Source: Opitutaceae bacterium (lineage in GTDB: Bacteria; Verrucomicrobiota; Verrucomicrobiia; Opitutales; Opitutaceae). From it: a DNA stretch of 52,176 bases. The DNA lies in NCBI GenBank assembly GCA_003151495.1, contig PLXR01000027.1, forward strand, positions 4,403 to 56,578, given 5' to 3'. Of this stretch, positions 41,643 to 48,990 are shown one piece after another (position 1 is the stretch's first letter; every line of letters starts with the position of its first letter). Both the position numbers and the translations under genes were made by a program. The notes beneath the pieces are model-generated. The model saw only the letters and a list, made by a program, of their open reading frames with translations. It did not search any database and had not been told where the DNA came from.

Positions 41643-42373
41643 TATGCGCCCGAGCCGAAGACCACCGCCCGCGGCGTCTTCGCAAGGATTCGAAGGTCCT
41701 GGCCCAGGCTCTGGCTCTCGATATAGTTCACGTCGAGGCGAACCTGCCCCGGAAAATCAATTTCCGCCCTGCCGCTGATCTGCCAGACGCAGGTTAGTCC
41801 CGGCTTGACGGCGAGGCGCCTGCGGTCGGCGAGGGAATACTGCGCCACCTCGCGCGGAACGGGCGGCCGCGGGCCCACCAGCGACATCTCACCCCGCAGG
41901 ACGTTGACGAACTGGGGTAGTTCATCGAGGGAGAACCTGCGGAGCCAATGGCCCACAACCGTTACTCGCGGGTCATTCTTGATCTTAAAGGTCACGCCAT
42001 TCCCGTGCTGATTGGCCGCAAGAAGTCCGGCGAGGTATTTCTCCGCGTTCGGGCGCATGGACCTAAACTTAAACATCTTGAATTCGCGGCCGTGACGGCC
42101 GACCCGCGTCTGGGCGAAGATGACCGGTCCGCCATCCAGGCGGACAAGGGCGCCTATGAAGATAAGGGGCAGGCCGATGACCATCAGGGCAGCAAGGCTT
42201 CCGAGGACGTCGACGATCCGCTTGGAGGCATCGGCACTGGCCATAACCCATCTCCATGTGAGGCGCCTGAGGGAAAACCCGAGATTCAGGCGGAGCAGTC
42301 CGCGGCGGCTTTCGAATGTGGCGAAATGCCCCATGAGTTCGGGGCTAATGCGGCTGGGAATCCTTGTTGTCAT
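41639..42373 (-). CDS. Initiating undecaprenyl-phosphate sugar-phosphate transferase (polyprenyl glycosylphosphotransferase)
   Basis: A 244-residue bacterial sugar transferase of the WbaP/PglC type. One membrane segment (VLGSLAALMVIGLPLIFIGA, about 54-75) is followed by the catalytic domain with GGPVIFAQTRVGRHGREF, KMFKFRSMRPNAEK, LRRFSLDELPQFVNVLRGEM, SLVGPRPPVPREV and the late VWQISGRAEI. It transfers the first sugar-1-phosphate to undecaprenyl phosphate on the cytoplasmic face, so it starts the glycan made by this locus. It is short, without the large N-terminal region of WbaP. Starts and stops overlap those of both neighbours. Confidence 0.9.
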   Translation of the reverse strand: MTTRIPSRISPELMGHFATFESRRGLLRLNLGFSLRRLTWRWVMASADASKRIVDVLGSLAALMVIGLPLIFIGALVRLDGGPVIFAQTRVGRHGREFKMFKFRSMRPNAEKYLAGLLAANQHGNGVTFKIKNDPRVTVVGHWLRRFSLDELPQFVNVLRGEMSLVGPRPPVPREVAQYSLADRRRLAVKPGLTCVWQISGRAEIDFPGQVRLDVNYIESQSLGQDLRILAKTPRAVVFGSGAY

Positions 42374-43599
42374 GAAACGGTCTCCCTGGTTGCTGGGTTC
42401 GCGGACGGAGCTGTGTTCGCCGCGCGTGTGAATAGGCCCTCAAGGCCGTCGATGTAGGCATTGAAATTGAAGCGTTCCTCGGCCAGCCGTCGGCCGCTCT
42501 GCCCGAGGCTGCGGGCGAGCGACTTGTCGATGAGAAGGGTATCCACCTTCGCCGCGAACGCGTCGCGGTCCATCCACGGCACCAGGAAACCGTTCACTCC
42601 GTCCAGCAGCCATTCGCGGATGCCTCCCGCGTCGAAGGCGACGACGGGCAGTCCGCATCTCATGGCCTCAAGGCCTGCGGCCCCGAAAGGCTCCGGCCAA
42701 AGCGAGCTCATCACGGCGAGCGAGGCGTCGCCGTAGTGCGCCGCTACCTGGGGCTGGGGGACAAATCCCTTGAATTGGACCTTGCCGGCCAGTCCGAGGC
42801 GCCCGCTCAGGCGCTCGCATTCGGCCCTCTGGCTGCCGTCGCCGAGGATGACGCACTCGAAGGGCGCCTTCACCCGGGCGAGCGCTTCGAGCAGGACGTC
42901 GACGCCCTTCCCCCTGATTATCTGGCCCGAGTATACAATGAGGTTTCGCGGACCGAACGACGGATCCTCAAGGGATTTGGTCGGTAGCGGGACCGGTGCA
43001 TGCGTCTCGATCTGGATGGGCGGGAAGCCGTTGCGAAGAAGCTCCTGCTTCATGTAGTTGGTGGCTACGACCATGCGGTAGAATCTCTTGTTTGCCGCGA
43101 TTTCCCTCAGTTTGGCTGTGTAGCTGACCCACCGGAGCGGAAAACCAGATCCGTGATTGCGCCCGATGGAGGCCCCGCACGGGAAGACGCAGTAGGCGGA
43201 TGCCGCCCGGGTGCAGATCCGGCGGCTGAAGTAGTGGTACTTGTAGCTGCGCATGCAGTAGAGGTCGTGGTCGTGGACCATCCGGACAACCGGCCTGTGG
43301 CAGGCTGCCAGGGCATCCAACACCTGGGGGTTCGAGAATTTGTTCAGCACGACTATGTCCGGATCAAATTCCTCAAGCGCCTGCTCCAGCGCCTCAGGCA
43401 TGACCAAGGCGGCTTCGCCGAGCGCTGTTCGGCTAGAGAACACCTCGCTCCATTCCGCCTCGCCGCTTCCGCTTCCTCCGTGCGCCAATCCGACCGAATG
43501 TCCCCGCTGGCGAAGCGCGCGCGCCGTCAACAGCAAATTGACCTCGGCTCCGCCCAGAGCCCCGATTCTCTCGTGAATATAAAGCAGGCGCATCGCCAT
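42370..43599 (-). CDS. Family 4 glycosyltransferase (GT-B), first gene of the minus-strand glycan operon
   Basis: A 409-residue GT-B enzyme: MRLLYIHERIGALGGAEVNL at the N terminus with its Gly-Gly-Ala-Glu loop, VVRMVHDHDLYC in the first domain, NLIVYSGQIIRGKGVDVLLE and the donor site PEPFGAAGLEAMRCGLPVV in the second. An unusual Cys-rich stretch (CTRAASAYCVFPCGAS, about 125-140) lies in the acceptor domain and might bind a metal. ATG at 43593 is an alternative start two codons in. Upstream, a copy of the GGGGTG repeat separates it from the divergent histidine kinase. Confidence 0.86.
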   Translation of the reverse strand: MAMRLLYIHERIGALGGAEVNLLLTARALRQRGHSVGLAHGGSGSGEAEWSEVFSSRTALGEAALVMPEALEQALEEFDPDIVVLNKFSNPQVLDALAACHRPVVRMVHDHDLYCMRSYKYHYFSRRICTRAASAYCVFPCGASIGRNHGSGFPLRWVSYTAKLREIAANKRFYRMVVATNYMKQELLRNGFPPIQIETHAPVPLPTKSLEDPSFGPRNLIVYSGQIIRGKGVDVLLEALARVKAPFECVILGDGSQRAECERLSGRLGLAGKVQFKGFVPQPQVAAHYGDASLAVMSSLWPEPFGAAGLEAMRCGLPVVAFDAGGIREWLLDGVNGFLVPWMDRDAFAAKVDTLLIDKSLARSLGQSGRRLAEERFNFNAYIDGLEGLFTRAANTAPSANPATRETVS

Positions 43600-43679
43600 T
43601 TGAATGTCAGGAATGGATATGGATGTTGGTGCGGAAATAGCCGAATACCGTGGACTCTCCGGCAACGAACAATGGCGGT

Positions 43680-43693
43680 GGGGTGAACACCCC
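43680..43693. promoter_or_regulatory. Perfect GGGGTG-AA-CACCCC inverted repeat
   Basis: A six-base inverted repeat with a two-base centre, in the 163-bp region between the divergent GT4 and histidine kinase genes. It is about 70 bases before the kinase start and 81 before the GT4 start. ACCCCATTCACCTACCT follows a few bases later and resembles the kaiC-upstream copy. Confidence 0.55.
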
Positions 43694-43762
43694 AGACCTG
43701 GACCCCATTCACCTACCTTCGGGGGGGGAACAGGAGCGGTCCACGGGACACCAACCACCCCA

Positions 43763-45016
43763 ATGGAGCCTTTCATCGACATTTTCGGTTTCGAGATGAT
43801 GGGCGCCCCAGTGAGCCTTCCTCTAACCTACCAGGAGGGCCTCGAGGAGCACCTCTCCCAGCCCACCAGGGAGACCCTCAAGCAGGCCTTTGGCCTGGGT
43901 AGGGCGGCCATGGATGGGGGCCTGGAGGCCTTTGACATGATCCGCCTGCATCACCAGGCGCTAGCCGAGCGAGTTCTGCCGGAGGGGCAGCCGGCATTCC
44001 CGCCGGGGCTAGCGTCGGCCCTCGACTCATTTCTCATCGAGGTCCTTTCGCCCTTCGGGGTCACAGAGGGAGATCCCGACGGAGGAAGAGAGCGTCAGTC
44101 AATGTCCCGGATGGAGTACATCGAGGAGCTTGCGGTGCGAAATGCCGAGCTCGAGGAGGAGATTGCCGAGCGCAGGAGGGCCGAAGCAGCGATGCAGGCG
44201 AGCAAGGATCACTATTTCGAGCTCTACCAGGAGGCCCGCGCGATGGAGGCGGACCTTCGCGACCTCTCCGCACAGGTGCTCACGGCGCAGGAGGAGGAGC
44301 GAAAGCGCATAAGTCGCGAGCTCCACGACGAGATAGGCCAGGCGCTTACGGCGATAAACGTCTCCATCGCCATGCTGAAGAAGCAGGCCGCCGCGGATCC
44401 TTCCTTCCAGCGCAATGTGGCCGAGGCCGAGCAGCTTCTTGAGAGGACGATGGAGACCGTCCACCGCTTCGCGCGCGAGCTTCGCCCTGCAATGCTCGAC
44501 CACCTCGGCCTTCAGTCCGCGCTCAGGGCCCACAATCTTGCGTTCGCAAGGCGAACCGGAATCAGAACGGAGCTGATTTCCCACTCCCATCTGGCCCTAT
44601 TGGACGAGGGTCGTGCGGAGGTTCTCTTCCGCGTGGCCCAGGAAGCGCTGAACAACGTCTACAAGCACGCCCGCGCGACGTGTGCGAAGATCGAGTTCAC
44701 CTCGACGGGCGACTCCATCTCGATGGAGGTGGTGGACGACGGCTGCTCCTTCGAGGTCGATGAACACCTGTCCGGGAAAGCCAATGGCCGCCTAGGCCTT
44801 CTTGGGATGCAGGAGCGTGTTCGCCTCGTGAAAGGGGTGTTCTCCATCAGGTCCGTGGCTGGCGAGGGCACACGCGTAAGCGTAAGCCTCCCCCTCCAGG
44901 CGCATTCCAAGTCCGCGGCGCGCCCGGTTGGAGGGCGCAATGGTCACTCTCCGGCTCCGTCAACCCCAATCCCAAGACCCTGCCTATATGAAGAAAATAT
45001 CTGTGTTGCTCGCTGA
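43763..45016 (+). CDS. Histidine kinase with RsbU-N-like helical sensor domain (HisKA_3 type)
   Basis: A 417-residue soluble kinase. The N-terminal 100 residues (LTYQEGLEEHLSQPTRETLK, LGRAAMDGGLEAFDMIRLHH) match the helical N-terminal domain of RsbU-like phosphatases, which binds partner proteins. A coiled coil at about 113-175 leads into HisKA_3 with His188 in ISRELHDEIGQALTAI, and an HATPase with VAQEALNNVYKHA, DDGCSFEVD and GRLGLLGMQER. DDGCSFE departs from the usual DDGxGF box. The start at 43763 begins a clean domain; upstream in-frame sequence is the intergenic repeat. Overlaps the regulator gene by 29 bases. Confidence 0.85.
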   Translation: MEPFIDIFGFEMMGAPVSLPLTYQEGLEEHLSQPTRETLKQAFGLGRAAMDGGLEAFDMIRLHHQALAERVLPEGQPAFPPGLASALDSFLIEVLSPFGVTEGDPDGGRERQSMSRMEYIEELAVRNAELEEEIAERRRAEAAMQASKDHYFELYQEARAMEADLRDLSAQVLTAQEEERKRISRELHDEIGQALTAINVSIAMLKKQAAADPSFQRNVAEAEQLLERTMETVHRFARELRPAMLDHLGLQSALRAHNLAFARRTGIRTELISHSHLALLDEGRAEVLFRVAQEALNNVYKHARATCAKIEFTSTGDSISMEVVDDGCSFEVDEHLSGKANGRLGLLGMQERVRLVKGVFSIRSVAGEGTRVSVSLPLQAHSKSAARPVGGRNGHSPAPSTPIPRPCLYEENICVAR

Positions 45017-45746
45017 GGACCACGTGGTGGTCAGGCAGGGCCTTCGGTCGCTGCTGTCGGCGGAACCCGACATCGAGGTTGTGGGCGAGGCGGGCAACGG
45101 CCGGCAGGCCGTCAAGATGGCGCAAGAACTCTGTCCCGACGTCGTCGTGATGGACATAGCGATGCCGATGCTCAACGGCCTCGAGGCGACCAGCCAGATA
45201 GTCGCCGAGGGCATCCCCACCAAGGTGCTGATCCTCTCGTCCTACGCCGACGACGAATACGTCCATCAACTCACCGAGGCGGGTGCGTCCGGATACCTCA
45301 TCAAGCAGACCGCGGCCAGCGAGCTCATCAAGGCCGTACGCGAGATAGCCAAGGGAAACGCGTACTTCAGCCCGTCGATCCTGAAGCGCCTCCTCGACCT
45401 TTACCGCGAGTCCTATGTAAAGGGACGGCTCGTCGGCCGGGGAAACGAGCATCTGACCAGCCGCGAGCGGGAGGTGCTGCAGATGGTGGCCGAGGGCCAC
45501 GTGAACAAGCAGATCGCGGCCACGCTGAACCTCAGCATCAAGACCGTCGAAAAGCACCGCCAGCAGCTGATGGACAAGCTGAACATCCACGATGTCGCCG
45601 GCCTGACCCGATATGCGATCGCTCACGGGGCAGTGGAAAGCACCGGGAGGATAAGAGGCGTGGAGGAGGACATGAACGACCCCCTCTTCCAGCCCGGCGC
45701 CGATGGCTCTGCAAAGGCGGCGCTTGGCGAGCCTGCTCCCTGTTAG
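44988..45746 (+). CDS. NarL/LuxR-family response regulator
   Basis: A 252-residue regulator. Receiver domain at 1-120: VLLAEDHVVVRQGLRSLLS, Asp56 in DVVVMDIAMPMLNG, Lys in GYLIKQTAASELIKA. A LuxR-type helix-turn-helix at about 157-215 reads LTSREREVLQMVAEGHVNKQ and SIKTVEKHRQQLMDKLNIHD. The 35-residue acidic tail is not conserved. It is encoded with the upstream HisKA_3 kinase, the standard pairing, so it should be the cognate transcription factor. It ends four bases into the convergent GH9 gene. Confidence 0.9.
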   Translation: MKKISVLLAEDHVVVRQGLRSLLSAEPDIEVVGEAGNGRQAVKMAQELCPDVVVMDIAMPMLNGLEATSQIVAEGIPTKVLILSSYADDEYVHQLTEAGASGYLIKQTAASELIKAVREIAKGNAYFSPSILKRLLDLYRESYVKGRLVGRGNEHLTSREREVLQMVAEGHVNKQIAATLNLSIKTVEKHRQQLMDKLNIHDVAGLTRYAIAHGAVESTGRIRGVEEDMNDPLFQPGADGSAKAALGEPAPC

Positions 45747-48700
45747 CGGGTTCTGCCCGACGGCCCCCATGTGGCCCGACCGTCCACGAGCGCGAAGCCC
45801 ATGCCGCACAGATTGGCGCCCTCGAGGCCGACCGAGCGCGCGGGCACCCTAAGCTGGACCCAGCGGCCGCCGTGGGGCAGCGCACCCGCGGGGTGGCGGC
45901 CGGCCGATCCGCTTGTCCCGTAGGTGATGGTGTTGGCGCCCCAGTAGGCGCGATGCTCCCAGGACACCCCATCGTTCCATGCCACCATGACCTCCGTGGG
46001 CGGATGGGCGGGATCGATGTAGATCCAGGCGAACAGGATGTCGCCGACCCCGACCCCGAGGGTGGAGCTCGCGCCGTTGAACGAATGCTGGTGCAGGCCC
46101 GCCGCGGTGTTGGATTGGTGGGATTGCCTGCCCGAGTGAGGTGCGGGGTCGGATGCCACCCAGTTCCAGCCGTCCCCGCCGGTGGATGCGGCCACGCCGT
46201 CCCTGGGGACGGCGTCTCCCACCCAGGTCACGAGGGGGCTGTCCGCCGCGAAGGACCCGGCTGCGAAGGCGCGGCGGCCATCGGGCCACTCGACCTCGGC
46301 CTCAACCCACTGAGGACCGCTGCTCCTTGGCGACACGGTGTACGAGGGGCCGTATGCAGGCTCCTGGTCGAGCGCCTCCCAGACCACCCGGGCGAGGGCA
46401 AGGTCCTCTCCTGGCACCTCGAGACGGACGGTCACTGGCGCGTTGAGCTGCGCGGTCCCCTCGGGGGCGATGATCCGGGCGGGGGCGTAGGTCCATTTCC
46501 GGTTGTCGACGCGGGTGTGGACGGCCAGGAAGGCTGCGGCGAGGAGGCCGCGCGCCTGGTTGACGGCTATGAACTCGGTGGTGACGTTGAAGGCGTCGCT
46601 CCATCGGTCATAGAACGGATAGGGTCCCAGGGGTGCGTTGTCGTCCGGATAGGTCGCCTCGCGGAGTTCGCCGGAATAGCCGGGCATGAACTGGAATGAC
46701 GCCTGGAGGTTCCCGATGGGTATCCCCGAGGGCGGCAGGGCCCTGCGGTCGTTCTGGGCGTACTGGTCCACGACCTCGCGCTGGCGCCTGAGCCCGAGCC
46801 CGGTAAGGTAGGTGATGTTGACGGGGTTGCAGCCTCCCTCGAAGTTCATCGCTCCGACGAGGGCATTGACGTAGGCGGGCTTCGGGTCGATGGCGTAAGC
46901 GACGGCCATGTCGGATGCCTGGTCGAGGGAGAAGTACCAGCCCGCCCCGTTAACCGCCTTTGTGGCAGGTGGGAACGGCGTGGCGTAGGCGTTCTTCTCC
47001 GACCAGCTGAGCGCGTCGTCGGCGGCCGCGACAACCTGGCGCTCGCAGAGCTCGAGGTAGCGGGCATTGAGCGCACCCTGCGGGAGCCTGCCGCTGCGCG
47101 CGGCGAAGGAGTAGCTCCGGATCGCGTTTCCCCAGCCCTCGGACATCCGCCCCCAGCCCCAGCGGAATGTCGCCCGTCTGGCCGGATTGGGGAACCATTC
47201 GAGCAGGCGCTGCTGGAACTGCTCGTCGCCTGTGGCCAGGAAGAGCTCGCACGCCGCCCATGCAAGCTCGTCGTCGTGCGTGTACCGGTCGCCGTAGAAG
47301 GTGATCTTCTTGTAGGCGCCCGCCTTGCCGTACTTGGCGATGGCGTTCATCAGGAACTGCCAGCCCAGCCGCGCCTGACTGAGGTATTGGGCGGCCGCGT
47401 CCGGAAAGTGGCGCTTGAACTCGGGGGAGGAGGCGCACTGCGCGAGGGCTGCGACGGCGGCCGCGGTCGCAGCCGTGTTCTTGGGCCACACGACCTGGGG
47501 GTCGCCGCGCTCGGGCAGCACGTTTGACTCGTATTCTCGGTCCCTCGGGTAGACCAGGAAATAGAATCCGCCGTCGGTATCCTGGAGCTTGGCGATGTAG
47601 TCCGATTCCCATTTCGCCTCCTGGAGCAGGTCGCTGATGCCGTCGCCGCTCTCCGGGATCCCGAGGTTGTCGAGGCCGGCGATGCCGGGGACCGAGTCCG
47701 CGGCGAAGACGAGATAGTGGATGAGCTCGGCGCTGTTAATCGTGTAGCGGCTGTAGTCGCCAGCATCGTGATGGCCCCCGGTGACATCGATGGGGCCCCG
47801 TCTCATGAACGGATAGAGCTGGCTGGCCTCGCTCGTGAGCGGAGGCGCCGCCTGGGGTGGGTTGTCCGGGTTGGCGGCGCCCGCATAACCGGAGATGGTC
47901 GCCCAGGTGAAGGCAAATTGGGGATCCGACTGGACCGGGACCTGCGCGGGAGCCACGTGGCACTTCCCGTGGACAAACCGGGTGAACGGCAGGTCGATAT
48001 CCGCCCCGCAGCGCTGCTCGTAGAGTCCGAGAGCATATGTGCGGGCAAAACCCATGGCGATTCCTTCGTTGATGAGGAAGGGAGACGATGCCCCGAGGCC
48101 GGCGACCGACAGCCGGTACTCGCCAGGGATCCTGAAGTCGCTGAAGTCCGCGGCGAGGACCTTCTGGTAGGGTGCCGGCTTCGTGCGGTATCCCGAGTCA
48201 CGGCGGGGGGCAAGGCCGCCCGAATACACGACCTTCCCGCTCCTCGCGTCGACGAGCTCGAATCCCGGCGACGACGGAATGTCCATCTCGCCCATGTCGC
48301 CAAGGTAGTATCCGACCATGGCCAGCTTCTGCATCGATGGGACGTACCCCTCCTGGTTGACGTGGATCGCGGGGCTGTAGCGCAGGGGATCGCATGCGGC
48401 TGTGGCGGCGACGGGGGTTTCCCCGTCCGCCCGTCCCGCGACGCGCACCTCGACGAGCTTTCCGGCGTCGTGCAGGTCGATGTCCTGGGCAACCCGGATA
48501 TAGAACTGGGTTGCGATCCTCAGGTCCCGCCTTGCGAGGGGCGCATAGACGACCCGGCGCTTGGACCCGACCGCGGCGATCGCGGCCGGGTTGCCGCCGA
48601 CGGCGACCTCAAACCGTGGGACCAGCGGCGTGCCCTTCGCGCTTGCCGAGATCTGCGTGAATTCGAGGAGGGACGGCGAAAGGATCCGGAGCGAGCACTC

Positions 48701-48820
48701 GCCCACAACGGGCAGTCTAAGCGCCTCGGCGTCGGCGTCCGCCCGGCATTGCGCGCGAAGTCCGGGCGTGAGCGAGAGGAGCCACAAGAGGCCAAAGGCA
48801 ATCTGATGGCGCTTCGGCAC
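45743..48820 (-). CDS. Secreted GH9-family glycoside hydrolase (endoglucanase-like)
   Basis: A 1025-residue protein with a signal peptide (AFGLLWLLSLTPGLRA). A GH9-type N-terminal Ig-like domain (about 145-250, PAIHVNQEGYVPS typical of the CelD Ig module) precedes the catalytic (alpha/alpha)6 barrel at about 255-770. Asp352 and Asp355 in GGHHDAGDYSRY are the base pair, and Glu749 in FYDRWSDAFNVTTEFIAVNQ fits the catalytic acid. The C-terminal 250 residues are beta-rich, with an Ig-like domain (VTVRLEVPGEDL) and a carbohydrate-binding-like module. GH9 enzymes cut beta-1,4-glucans and related polymers. The architecture is duplicated in the next gene. Confidence 0.88.
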   Translation of the reverse strand: MPKRHQIAFGLLWLLSLTPGLRAQCRADADAEALRLPVVGECSLRILSPSLLEFTQISASAKGTPLVPRFEVAVGGNPAAIAAVGSKRRVVYAPLARRDLRIATQFYIRVAQDIDLHDAGKLVEVRVAGRADGETPVAATAACDPLRYSPAIHVNQEGYVPSMQKLAMVGYYLGDMGEMDIPSSPGFELVDARSGKVVYSGGLAPRRDSGYRTKPAPYQKVLAADFSDFRIPGEYRLSVAGLGASSPFLINEGIAMGFARTYALGLYEQRCGADIDLPFTRFVHGKCHVAPAQVPVQSDPQFAFTWATISGYAGAANPDNPPQAAPPLTSEASQLYPFMRRGPIDVTGGHHDAGDYSRYTINSAELIHYLVFAADSVPGIAGLDNLGIPESGDGISDLLQEAKWESDYIAKLQDTDGGFYFLVYPRDREYESNVLPERGDPQVVWPKNTAATAAAVAALAQCASSPEFKRHFPDAAAQYLSQARLGWQFLMNAIAKYGKAGAYKKITFYGDRYTHDDELAWAACELFLATGDEQFQQRLLEWFPNPARRATFRWGWGRMSEGWGNAIRSYSFAARSGRLPQGALNARYLELCERQVVAAADDALSWSEKNAYATPFPPATKAVNGAGWYFSLDQASDMAVAYAIDPKPAYVNALVGAMNFEGGCNPVNITYLTGLGLRRQREVVDQYAQNDRRALPPSGIPIGNLQASFQFMPGYSGELREATYPDDNAPLGPYPFYDRWSDAFNVTTEFIAVNQARGLLAAAFLAVHTRVDNRKWTYAPARIIAPEGTAQLNAPVTVRLEVPGEDLALARVVWEALDQEPAYGPSYTVSPRSSGPQWVEAEVEWPDGRRAFAAGSFAADSPLVTWVGDAVPRDGVAASTGGDGWNWVASDPAPHSGRQSHQSNTAAGLHQHSFNGASSTLGVGVGDILFAWIYIDPAHPPTEVMVAWNDGVSWEHRAYWGANTITYGTSGSAGRHPAGALPHGGRWVQLRVPARSVGLEGANLCGMGFALVDGRATWGPSGRTR

Positions 48821-48858
48821 GAGGTATCATTCTACCTGAAGGGGACATGGGGAGCCAT

Positions 48859-48872
48859 GGGGTGCTCACCCC
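48859..48872. promoter_or_regulatory. Perfect GGGGTG-CT-CACCCC inverted repeat upstream of GH9 gene
   Basis: A six-base inverted repeat 39 bases before the GH9 start, flanked by GGGAC at 48842-48846 and GTCCC at 48875-48879 that could extend the stem. Located in the 170-bp gap 48821-48990, which otherwise holds nothing recognisable. Confidence 0.55.
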
Positions 48873-48990
48873 TGGTCCCGGCGCGCCGGCGTTGGAAAAG
48901 GGGATACGGTCCGGTAGGTACATCGTCACCCAGCATGGACAGGTGTGCATCTCGGAACCGTATCTTTGGAAGATATTCGTAGAGGGCAGA

